A program made the position numbers and the translations under genes. Source: Nephrocerus scutellatus (lineage: Eukaryota > Arthropoda > Insecta > Diptera > Pipunculidae). Taken from it: a stretch of 64,000 nucleotides of DNA. Position 1 is the stretch's first letter, and every line of letters begins with the position of its first letter. Where the stretch lies: the NCBI GenBank assembly GCA_947095585.1, contig OX352762.1, positions 94,276,249 through 94,340,248 on the forward strand, written 5' to 3'. The notes under the pieces were generated by a model. The model made no database searches. It had not been told where the DNA came from and saw nothing but the letters and a program-made list of their open reading frames with translations. Of this stretch, positions 48,301 to 60,300 are shown piece after piece.

Positions 48301-51300
48301 TGCATAAACAGGAATTAGCGATTATTTATAATTTTATATTTTTGTTTATTGAGTATATGACGCAGTTTTACTTCTACCAGTCTCACTCTTGTTTTTTTAA
48401 TTTAGAAACAAATCTATCATTTTAAATCTTTATATTTTTCCGACCAGATGTAACGAGTTTAACTGCTATGTCCGATGAACTTATAGTATTTCGTCGCCGT
48501 ATACAGCTGCTAAATGTTGTAATTGAAAAGCTCCTCGATGAAGTCTTTGAAATGGGAAAATCTGAACTTGAGCAACAGCAACGTACACTTTTATTTTTGC
48601 AAAATCTTGTTCAGAATCGAGATTCCCTGAACACTGGTGGCTCATTCGAATGGATCGATTCGAAAATTGTAAAATCGCTTAAAAATGGACAGTACATATG
48701 TTTGGAACATGTGAATTTGTGTTCATCGGCAGTGTTGGATCGTTTGAATTCCGTTTTTGAGCCAAATGGAAATTTGCTACTTTCTGAAAAAGGCGTCACC
48801 GCTGCCAATGACGAAGCAGAAATTGTCGAAAAGCATACAAACTTCAGAGCATTCCTCACAATTGATCCAAAAAATGGCGAATTATCTCGTGCAATGCGTA
48901 ATCGTTGTGTTGAGATCGCTCTCAGCAAAGATTACTATAATGACGATGACCTCCGGACGATTGTTTTTGATAATGGCATTTACAACGTAAATGCAATCAA
49001 CACAATTATCCGAATTCACAACCGAATAAAGACGGCAACTGAAATTAATAATTTTAATATATCCCATCTGGCACAATTTTCGTTTCTTGTTGGATCTTAT
49101 ATGCGAATTGGCTACACCGACGAGAAGTCAATCTACGTCAGCGGAATGGAGGCATACGTCTACTCGTCAAATGTGGATTTATTGGGTTACGGATTGGCTT
49201 TCTACCAAAACAAATTGCGAGAGATAGTCCTCGAAGAGTCGAGAAATATCCTTCAAAATTCGGTTCGTGAGAGTCATTGTTTTGAAAATATCATTCTATC
49301 ATGTGGCCAATTGGATGCGCTTTCGTTGATAAAACTGCAAACGGTGCCATTAAAGATGCTTTTGAAAGATAACTTTGCCGAACTTGTACATTTGTTTAGT
49401 GAATTTGCTGCATTGGACGTCACTAATATTGCAAAAGAAAATCTTTTAAAATATTTTGTTTATATGTTGTACGAGTGCTGCTCGCTTAAAGATTACGAAT
49501 TACGTTATTTATTTTTGAAGGAAGTGCTTGTCGAATCAGATTCTTTGCAACAACTAAGCCAACTTCTTTTCCAGAAAATTAAACAATTTGAGAATAAGTT
49601 TGAACCTACATTGAACGCATTACCCTGGAATACCAAGTTGTATCCACGCATACGGGACTATGCAACTTTGTCGTCTACAACATCAAAGTTAGAATTCTCA
49701 CTTAGTTCACTATTGCTATGTCAGCTTCTTGTACATAGAGTTTCTGCAGAACCCATCACTAAACTCAGTCATATAAATGCTTTGGCATACTCGCAAGCGG
49801 TTGCTTCGCAGTCTATACACGACAAGATAAATAATCCGTTTTTAACAAACCTCTCTATTTTAATCATTAAACTGCAAGATACTCTGCATGCATCCCTCGA
49901 ATATGCAGAAATTGATTTAAAAAGTTATGTTGATGTTATAAGGTCATTCATGTGGATTAATCGAATGACAGAAACCGCTAGAAAACAACTTTTCGTTGAT
50001 CAAGAATTAAGCACAGACTTAATTGATAAACTTGTATTGCATTTTAAATGGCTAGACAAAAACTTGCTGAAACATCTTGAGAAACTTCATCCGAACTATT
50101 TGCAATTGAATCCCGAATTTGAATATTCTTTTCACAAAATCACAAGTTATATTTTAAGCAAAAGTCATCCATTAAATTTAATGCGTAAAATATATGGCAA
50201 ACAAATGACACAGTTCCCGGCGTTTTACTCGGAACAACAAATTCTTCGTTACTCGCTGAAAAATAAGTTAGAGAATGCACTGAGTGTGGTTCCTGTATAT
50301 GGTAGCTTCACCTCGGAACTTATTCTAAGGAAATTATTCGCCCAGAAGTCAGACGCTGCTAAAAAATGCCGTCAGACTCTTTTTTGTGAAAACAGACAGA
50401 TATACGATTTTCATTGTACAACCAAGTTGGGTGAAGACAACGAAAACATTCCTCAGGATTTACGGGATAAAATTCAACGATTTATTCAACATACAATCGA
50501 CACTGGCAACAAAAAACACGACGACGAAATTATACATTTTGATGATTTAACAAACGATCTCGATACAATTGTAGCTGTAGTTGAGTGTACTGAAAACGAA
50601 AAGGTTAATTATCCTGCTCAATTGGAAATAGAAATGTTGTCACTACGTGAATATTACACCACGAAATGTCTCACTGCATTACTCACCAAAAACAGTGTTC
50701 GAAACAACGAACTTAATAATTGCTATTTTGAAAATATTCCTTCCTTGAGTTGCAACACACAAGAACTGATAAAGTTGCTTCAAAGTAATGAATTTAAACT
50801 ATTCGAAGAAATATGGGAAGCAGTCACCAGATACATTGCTTCATTGGAGACGTCAACAGAATTTGAGCATCTCTTACGGTTTCTTGGAAGCAATTTCCGT
50901 AGTTTTTCGACCTATTCTAGATTAATTTCTCGCTCTGCCCAAATGTCTCAGCTTTACAATTTGTCCAACCGCAGTAATGTCTGCATCGCAAACAAGGGTG
51001 AGGAAATCTCTTCGAGCTTACTGTACAATGGACCACCACTAACTGATGCCATTTTTAAACTAATTTGTGAATGTGATGGATCCTTTAAATCAATTCCTCT
51101 CAAAGATTTGAATTTATGGAGACATTCATTGGATAATATGCAACAACTCCTTTGGAATAACTCTTCAGTAATGTCCGGCAACTTTGATACGATAAAAAGT
51201 AACTGGAAATGGTCTTTAATTACAGCAAAGAAGCTTATCTTTGAGGTGGAGTATGTCCAAAAAATTTGCCAAAATATTGAAAATGAAAACTTCACCGACT

Positions 51301-54300
51301 ACAATCAGAATTTTCAGTCGCTTATCAATGCTCTCAAAATGCAATGCATAAGTGCTCACGTGGATATCGACAGTGATACTAATCATTCCACATTAAAAAT
51401 ACAAAAAACTATCTTCTCGACTGCTATGATGAACGCGTTAATCGGTTCCATAGAGTTGTGCTTGCTCACCTTTACTCCGCTTATAGATCCTGTCGAAAAA
51501 AATTGCCTCAAAAACAATTACATTATCGAAGACATCAATTGCATCAGCACAATAAAAACAGTTTACGATGTGATGAAGATTATTATGAAGTATAAGAATT
51601 TCGGAGACAAACTCTATGGTGCGTTCCAAGAGAAACTTGCCGTTCTTACAGAGAAACAAAGAAAATTCTCACAGAAGGTAGCCCTGCGGCCGAAAACGTG
51701 TCTCTACTCTAGTCTTGTTCAAGATATAATACATTTTCTCAAGACAAACTGTGAGCCACAAACACTTCTTGCGCTCATACGAGAAGTCCAGGAATCGTGG
51801 AAGCTATCGGCAGATCTGAAAAAGTGTTCTCTAGATAATACCGTGTTGCAAAAAATCGCTGAAACTCTTGGTAAACTTGAGTTGTGGATTGGAAATTCAC
51901 AACGTTTTACAAATCATATTTTAAGAAAATACACAGAGTACTATCAAGACTTTATTCAGCCGATTGAGTGTTCCACAGGAATGGTAAGATTTGGTTTCGA
52001 GGGTTTAAAAATAGCTCTCACACAACTTTGCGGTGCAATTGGTAACAATAATTCTTGCGGACTGTATGTGAACATTAATAAGTCGGGAAATTTTGCTGAA
52101 GTTATGACCAATATAGTGGAATTCCCTAGTGCATATAATCTGGACTTTTTTAATGAACAATCGAGCGATAATATTTCAAAGAATCGTGCTACAATATTTA
52201 CCATTTTAGATAACATGAAAGAGAGCGAATTTGATTATTTCAGGTAAGTGGTAGAACGTCTTGGTTCGAGATAATTTTTACTCATTTATTCTTTATAGGT
52301 TGCTGAAAGCTAAAATCGTCGAGCTGCAGAATCGCGTCGTCATCTCATCCGACATCAGCGAGGAGATTTTCCGTGATTTCGATTTTGCCTTAAATGTGTG
52401 TAATCAAATTTGGCAAGAGGAAGAGGAGCGCAGACGACAAAAGAAGATCGAAGATGAGAGCCTCTATGTAAATAAGTAAGTTGGCATTTGTTTTGTTATT
52501 ATTTTTCGAAATGAAAACTATACAAGATTTTAATGTAGCTAAACTCAATATTTATAAGTACCGTTCATTTGTTACTACCTGCACATATAAACACCCGCCA
52601 TCCTCTTATCACCGCAGGGTGTAGGGTGTACTATAGCCTATAACTTTCCTCAACCTAGCAATTATATAGTTGGGTAGTTTGACTTTTTGAATTTCCCGCG
52701 TAGTAACTTTAAATGCAACACTGCTACTCTCTACTACTGTCAAATGGCTGGGCGGTAAGAGATTTCGGTCTAGCAAAGAGGTCATCACTGAAACAAACGC
52801 CTATTTTGAGGGCTTGAGAAAACCTTTTATTTGGAAGGAATAAAATTGGAAAAACTCTGGACAAAATGTATGGAGCTTAAAGGGGACTATGTTGAGAAAT
52901 TGGCGGTCAGCCACCATCAGAATAGGGGGAATAACACAAATTGATGAAAGACCCTCTCTATTGCACTATTGTAAGACGTAAAGTAACGCACCTTGCACGA
53001 CATTTGTTATGGTCGTGCTGTATGTACTTACCACTACTTATGATCGCCAAATCGTCAGCATAACCAATGGCGATGTAGCCTGATCTATGCAGATCTGCTA
53101 GAAGGTTGTCTATGACAAGTGACCACAGAAAGAGCGAAATTAGGCCTACTTGCGGGCAACCCTTAGCTGCAGTCACCGAAACAGACAGTCCCCCTGAGGA
53201 GGATGTAATGACTTGACTTTCCAGCATGGCCCTTATCCATTGGTTGGTCGAGCCCTCGACGATACTTATGTTACTGATATCTGATATCTCTTGTTATTGA
53301 GTCGTAGCCAGTGTTTTCGAACGCACGAACGAAAAGCCCCTTCTAATTAGATAGTGAAGAGCGCCCTCTGTTTGTTTTTCCTTTCCTATATAATAGCAAT
53401 AATTTGGTCGTTGTGAGCACAAGGATTGCGCCTAAAAATATCTACAAAGCCACCTGGGTATCTCCTGATGGATTGACTCCCAACCAGATAGACCACGTGT
53501 TGATGACCGCCACCACAACCCGAACCTAATGACGGTACGAACGTACCGAGGTGCCAACGTCGACTCGGACCACTATCTTGTTGGTATGGTGCTCCGAGCG
53601 CTGATTGCTTCATCACGAAAGACTGCATCCGCGAATCAGGTTCGAGTCAAAACGGCTGGTCTTCGCAAGCGATAGGGCTCTCCCTAAAGAAGGCAGGGAT
53701 AGTAAGTCCTGGGGCTGAGATGTCGGGCGTAGAAGAGAAACGGACACGCCTTAAGAATACTGTCATTAGTACTGCTGATTCCATATTAGGCAGTAGTCGT
53801 AGAGATCGGAACGATTGGTTCGATGACGAATGTAAGCTAGCGACTAAACGTAAAAATGTTGTGTACCGAGCAATGTAACAATCTCATAGATCGCAGGCAC
53901 GCGAAGATGAATATGAAGAGCCCAGAAGATATGAAAAAACAGTTCACCGGCGAAAAAAGGCAGCCTGGGAGAAGAATCTCGTCCGTAAACTAGGTCAGTG
54001 AAGAGAGCGAGCACCGCACCAGGCGCGGTAGTTCTACCAAAGAGTCCGCGGTATGACGCAATATACACCGCGTTGCACATACTGCAAAGACAAAGAGGAT
54101 AATCTGATTGCCGATCTCAAAGGCATTTTAGAGCGATATGAAGAGCATATTCATGAGTTTTTTTTTATCGGCACACGCTCAAGAGTTAAAACCCTTATAA
54201 TGCTGGGCACAACGTGGGCACTAAGGTATTTAGAAAAGAGAGAGCAGAAGTCGATGTGCATGCATTTGGAATGCCTGTGGATCATATTGATCCGGGAATA

Positions 54301-57300
54301 CAGAGCTTGGTAAAGCATTCCACATTTGTGTTGTACGACTAAAGAAAGAGTCTATAAACTTATGAAGACAGCATAGGCTCTGGTGGGCAGAATACCTAGC
54401 TCGCATGAGTGAAGAGGATCCAGCTCTGAAAGTCCTTTGCAGTATGATTTATGGAACACGACAGCGAGGCCGGCCAAGCCTACGCTGGTAGGATAACATT
54501 GACCAGGACGCCCAGATTTTAGGGATGCAAAACTTAAAATCTGGACCGGTGGAGACCCATACAAATTATCCCGATTTTCTTTAAATTTTATAAACATGTG
54601 TATCTCCAATGGACAACACTTTTTGTAAATAATTTGGTGACCCCGGGCCCCAGGGTCGTGGGACCCAATACAACACATTTTGTAAACATTTTGCAGGGCC
54701 CGGGGTCGTGAGGCCCAATCCCGATTTTCTTCACATGATAAACACATGTGTATCTCCGATGGACAAAACTTTTTGTAAAATTTTGGAGTGAAAGGGCCCT
54801 GAGGCCCGAGGGGGCCTATACAAATTTTTTAAAAATTATCCCGATTTCTGGAAATCTCCAATGGACAAAACTTTTTGTACATTTTTTTTGCGTTATGGCT
54901 CATAGACATCCGACGACCTAAAAAATTTTAAATTTAACTTTTATGTCCTCCACCCTATAACCTTTAAACGTTCACATTTTGACATATAATAAGTTTAATA
55001 AAACGAACATTAATGCACAGAGTGGTCTAAAAGACATCTCGCAACTGTTTTCCTAAAACTTAGAACCTCACCTCAATGGTGCTATACTGAGAATTCGCAT
55101 ATATAAGTCAACGCAATAACTTTATTTTGAGGTTTCTCTTAGAATACTTTTTATTAATCTAGCGTCAATAGAACAAATTTTTTACTACAAATGATGTAAA
55201 TCCATAGAACAAAATGTGAAACGGAAGATGAAGAACTCATTGAAATTCAAGAAATCGAAGAGAACTTCCCCACAAATGTCCAGGAGGACTTTGGTGAATT
55301 TATTGCCGAAGATACACTTGAAAAAGTTTTAAAACTTTCCGGCGATAAAAAAGACAACCTCACGAAAAACTCTCGATTAATTCGTGACGAAGATTATGCT
55401 TTTTTGTCGAAATTTTTTATAACAATTATGGAACAGTATACAAGGTAAACAGTTACTCTTGATTGCCAAGTGTGACTTCAATTTTTAAAACTTTTTTTGC
55501 AGAGTTTACTACCGCAATCCAACTTTGACAAAGGAAAACCAAATTGAATTGAATTTCATTGAACCATTTAAAGATCGAATAATGGTTTTTGTTAACATAT
55601 TTTCACAATTTAAAACCGGGCTCAATGAGTGGATAGATGAGAAAATCTACAATAGTTTTAGTTTTGCCGTGGGGCTGCTACAGGAAATGGTTTCGTTTGA
55701 TGGTAAGTAAGCCATTGAAAATTTAAACCAAATTAATTTTTATAAATTATACGTAATTCTATGAGTAATTAGGAAAGAAATCACGAGTATACAATTTCTA
55801 CAAAGACTCGAATATTCCTGAGATTATATCGTGCACTGAAGTGCTGGACAAAATTGAAATTCGTGTTAATGAGCAGTTAGCCTTGTATCCCGAGCATGCC
55901 AGTTTAATTGATGTAAGTATAATTGATGTAAATATAATGTAAGTATGGGCGCCGTGGGTCTAGTGATTAGTGCGCTAAACTTCTGAGTAGAAGGTTTAAG
56001 GTTTGAATCCCAGAAAAGCCAGAAGAGTATTCTTCACGGTCCTACCTCTGGTGAATTTCTGATAAACGTCCGAGAGTAATAACTTGTCACTAAAAGCTTT
56101 TCTATTCGCCTTTCGTATACGGCATTAAAATTTAGGTCCCTTCCATTTGTGTGCAAAAATTTAACACGCACAACAAGAGTGGTTGCGAGTAGCTAGGCCT
56201 TGGACTGCATCGGTCTGTCGCGGCAAATATTATTATTATTGTTATTATAATGAGCTTCTTACATTCGATTGAAGCAACCATTATATCTGAGCCAAAGTTG
56301 TTTATATCTGCATTGACGATTTTTCATTCAACATTCATGATACATTCATGAACACTTGCCAAAGAATAATTTAAGTGCATATTTATCTGCCTTGAATTTT
56401 TAACTTAAAAATCGGTTTTATTGACTTTAGCTTCTTTAAAAAGGGGGCTGGGTACGCTATCAAAAAATCAAGATATACAAAATCTCATTGTAAAATGTGC
56501 CCATAATTCCTCAAAATGCCATTTAAAAGGAAAAATTGTTATTGTAAATTTTGCTAATTGCTAAATTGGGATATTGATTTAGGATTTACTTTTTGTTTGG
56601 GATTTCGTTACAATTCAAAACAAAAAGGTTAAATACATGAAACAGCTTAACACAGCTTTTTTCCTATTACAACTCGGGTATTAATGGGATTAAGTTGACG
56701 TAAGCCACTTTAAAAAAATTAAACATAAACTGATTACATAAAATATTTTTTTACATGCATCTTATTCTTTGTCAGTATTTGTATTTTAATGAAAACTTGG
56801 TTTTTGTTACTACCATAGGCAAGTAGTTTCCTGTGTGGTTTCCAAAATTAATTAAAGAAATACACATATAATTCAAAGAAATAATTTTATGTGACATCAA
56901 ACAAGTCCCGTTTTAAATGTCCCTATATGAGATTATTGTCTCTTTTAGTTTAATAGGATGTACACGCTCAAGTGATCCCGGATGTCATTTTCTCTGGTTT
57001 TTTTATTATTTTCCAAATTGAAGTGAGCTCATCTTTCAATCGAATATGCCCTCGTACTGTCTTATTGCTTCGGAGTTGGTTATTGAACCATGCGAACACT
57101 GGTTCTGGTTTATTTTACCCATCCGTAATCAATTTGCGGTTCCTAATGTATTTCTGATGTATTTGGTATCCAGATTCAGCAGCTAATTTCATCTTGGTGT
57201 TCAATCTAACTTCAAAGTTTTTTTTTTTTGGAGTCAAGCTTCCGCACTTATATCACATGCAGATACATATTCTGTAGCATAATTGAGAGGTAACTTGCGC

Positions 57301-60300
57301 GCTAAGGGTAGCCGTTATGCCAAATGATGCAATAGCAAGCACCACCACCTGTAACATGCCTTCCTCAGCCAGTATGCGATTTACGAGCACTGTTTTGTAT
57401 GTGTGATCAGGTGTTTCTAAGAAAAGTAGGCCGCCGCTCTATGTTCTTATTCAGCATGGTATCGCACACTCTTCTTTGTGACATAAATTTTCTAGCATTC
57501 GTGGTGTGCACTGTGCATTTTGAAAGCATATTATCTCTAACTAATACCATAAAAAAATACGGGAATCCCAATGCAAGTGAGAAAAATGCAAAAGCACGAT
57601 ACAGAAGTAAAAATGCAAAATCTGAAAACTATCGTTTCTGCACTAACTAGCAGCTTCACCTTCCAAGACTCCCAAACACCAAACACTGGCCCCCAAGCCA
57701 ATGGCACACACCACACAAACACCCACCACCTCTCGGTCTGTTTTACACAAACCTCCAAGACCCCAAAACTCAAAGAACGCCACCACTCAATAACCTACCA
57801 AATACCAATGTGTTGACTTACACTACCGTGAGACTTGTCTATTAGAATTTTACCAACGACGTGCTAAATACATCGATTCTTATCCGATCATCGACATTAA
57901 GCAGCATTGCATTAAAAAAAGGAATCATTCGAGTGGGCTTATAATATAGATATCGGTCATGTCATATGTCACCCATCCCCAGCACAATGGGTGTGTTAAG
58001 GTGTCTTATCGTTACTATGGTATCGACACTAAAATCAGTGATGACATGTAACCCCCTACCTACCACCACCTCTAGAGGTTTTTATGGTGTCTAATCCAAT
58101 ACGCATAAATACATAGGTTAGGTTAGGTAAAGGTGGCTGTCAGTGAAACCGACACACTTAGACCAGTAATGGTCCATTGTGATACCACACGTATCAGGAA
58201 GAATTTTTTCCACCTAGTCGATGAACCAATTAGAGCTTCGTATGAAGCGTTGGAGACTACCAATGTCAATGTTGATGAGATCATTAGTGTCGTTGTAGAA
58301 GAAAGCTTCCATATGAAGTTTACGCCTTTGGGAGAGGGTTGGACAAGTACAGAGAAGATGGACGTTGGTCTCCTCCTCATCCATGCAGCTTCTACACGCA
58401 TGAATACATATGAGTGGTTATCATTAATGAAAATGCAAAATATTATGGGCCCCAAGATAGAGCCCTATAGGACACGCAGTCTGAAATTGTTAACGCCTAA
58501 CGAAAGTCACCGTCAAATCAAAAGTCAAGTCAAGTCACAAATAAATCCAAATCTTGCTTTTAGGAAAGAATTTAATGCGAACCCGAAGGGCGAAGGACAT
58601 AAACGTGTCCTATATCTCGGCTTCTAACAGTCAAAATTAGATATTGAGTTTGATTTTGATTTGAATTTGAGCGCTCGGCTTACGATGACGTAATTTTTTC
58701 ATTTATATGGGTTACCCCTGAGAAAACTGAAAAATACTTAATCTATGCATCGCTATCGATTTTTTGCAAGCCTAAACGTTTTCAAAGTAAAATGTGGTTT
58801 TTTCAGTCTATTTCAGAAGACGCTGATTCCTGAATTACCTATAACTTATGAATGAAAGACCTAGATTTAACGTTGCATACTATTTGGCTTCTAAGATAAA
58901 TTAGTCTTAAGACTGAATAACAACTAAATATACATACTCGCATAGCAAAATACATTAGCTCGTGTGTCTATAGTAGTGGAAAGTTTTTGGTAGGAGCTCG
59001 TATATATCTCGGCTTCTACCAGTCAGAATTTAATGGGCCTATTAAATAGTTACTATTGGGCTTCTAAGATAATTCAGGGTTTATACTGAATTACAACTAT
59101 CCATATGGCGAGCTGAGAAGCTCGATTTACTATCTTATTAAATATAGATATGAATTTATAATGAATCTGTTTTTTTTTTTTTTTTTTTTTTAGATAAGTC
59201 GCGTTATCCAACGAGTTCGTACATTGCCTTCGACCTCGCCAGTTGTGCGTTTTAATTCCGGCTTTCAAATACTGCGACAAAAGGTTGCACAGTGGAATGA
59301 AGTTGCCCACAAGAATAATCATTTGCGCGATGAAGAGATTGAAATTGCTAATTACGTTCAAAAATGGACAACATTAGAGCTGAAATTCTGGCGTAATTGT
59401 CTCTCACAGACTTTCGAAAAGTGAGCATTGCAAATAATAAATAGAATGTTGTTATATTTTTCTCTCGTTTTGCAGGGTTGAATCGAATGCTTACAAGTAT
59501 TGGTTCTTTATTTATAACTTGTTGAAAGAGTACATTAATGATCATGAGGTTGACTATTCATTGACGGACATGAAGTACACAGAGAAACGTTTCGCCAAAG
59601 AAGAAACCTTAGATAAATTATTAACCAAAGAGAATTCTGCCAAGGTCGATGTTACAGACATTATTCGCATTCTTCGACAGTTTGTGGAGTCGGCCTGCTA
59701 CGGAGACTTCCACATACGCATTTCCCTTCTGAACTCATTCGAAATGTATTTACACCATATAAGTCGCTTAAGTGAACCATCTTCACAACATAATATTAAA
59801 GAACTGATTGCGGGTTTACGTAATTTGCAAGTCTACTTTAGTCAATTTACATCAGAGATCAATGAAACGAAGAAAGGCATGCGTACTCCCATCGAAAAAA
59901 AACTCAAGGAGTTCGTAAAAATCGAATCGTACAACAAGGATCTCTCTTATTTCAGTATGAGAAATAATGTCGCTAGAGTGCATCGTAATTTAAACAAATT
60001 CCTTCGTGAATACCAAAAGCAATTAACACAAAAAATAACACCTGTTTTTCAACTAAAGGACGGCAACATAGCCAGGGAATATAGTTTTGAAATGCGTAAG
60101 GTTGGAGATCAACTTTATAAAGATGCCAACAAAAAGTTAATAGCCGATGATGTTAAAATGTTTATCGCGCCGCAGAAACTGCGCCAACAATTTGCCGAGC
60201 CGATCAAGACATCTGATTTCACGGATTCTTCATTGCTTCTCAGTAAAGTTGGCAAATTGTTTGCCACATCGCGAAATGTCGTCAAGGAAACTGTGACAAA

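Larger units (their letters stand above)
43754..48447 (+). other. Midasin intron 6, 4.7 kb, filled with transposon relics
   Basis: Donor gtgcgt at 43754 and acceptor ttccgaccag at 48438-48447, phase 1 on both sides (…SKP-D-VTSL…). The short introns of this gene are mostly 55-105 bp. The excess is accounted for by LINE fragments on both strands and an ACACGCG-type repeat, listed separately. Confidence 0.85.
52476..55207 (+). other. Midasin intron 8, 2.7 kb, filled with transposon relics
   Basis: Donor gtaagt at 52476 and acceptor aaatccatag at 55198-55207, phase 2. Joining gives LYVNK-TKCETEDEELIEI, continuous with the family sequence. It contains mariner, LINE, RTE-like and minisatellite pieces listed below. 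54,890-55,197 shows nothing recognisable. Confidence 0.8.
55913..59193 (+). other. Midasin intron 11, 3.3 kb
   Basis: Donor gtaagt at 55913; acceptor at 59193 after an uninterrupted run of about 22 T. Phase 0: PEHASLID joins ISRVIQRVRTLPS. It contains a SINE, a LINE tail and a dispersed repeat. 56,252-58,100 is otherwise AT-rich, with a C/A-rich stretch at 57,650-57,740 and no recognised gene. Confidence 0.8.
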
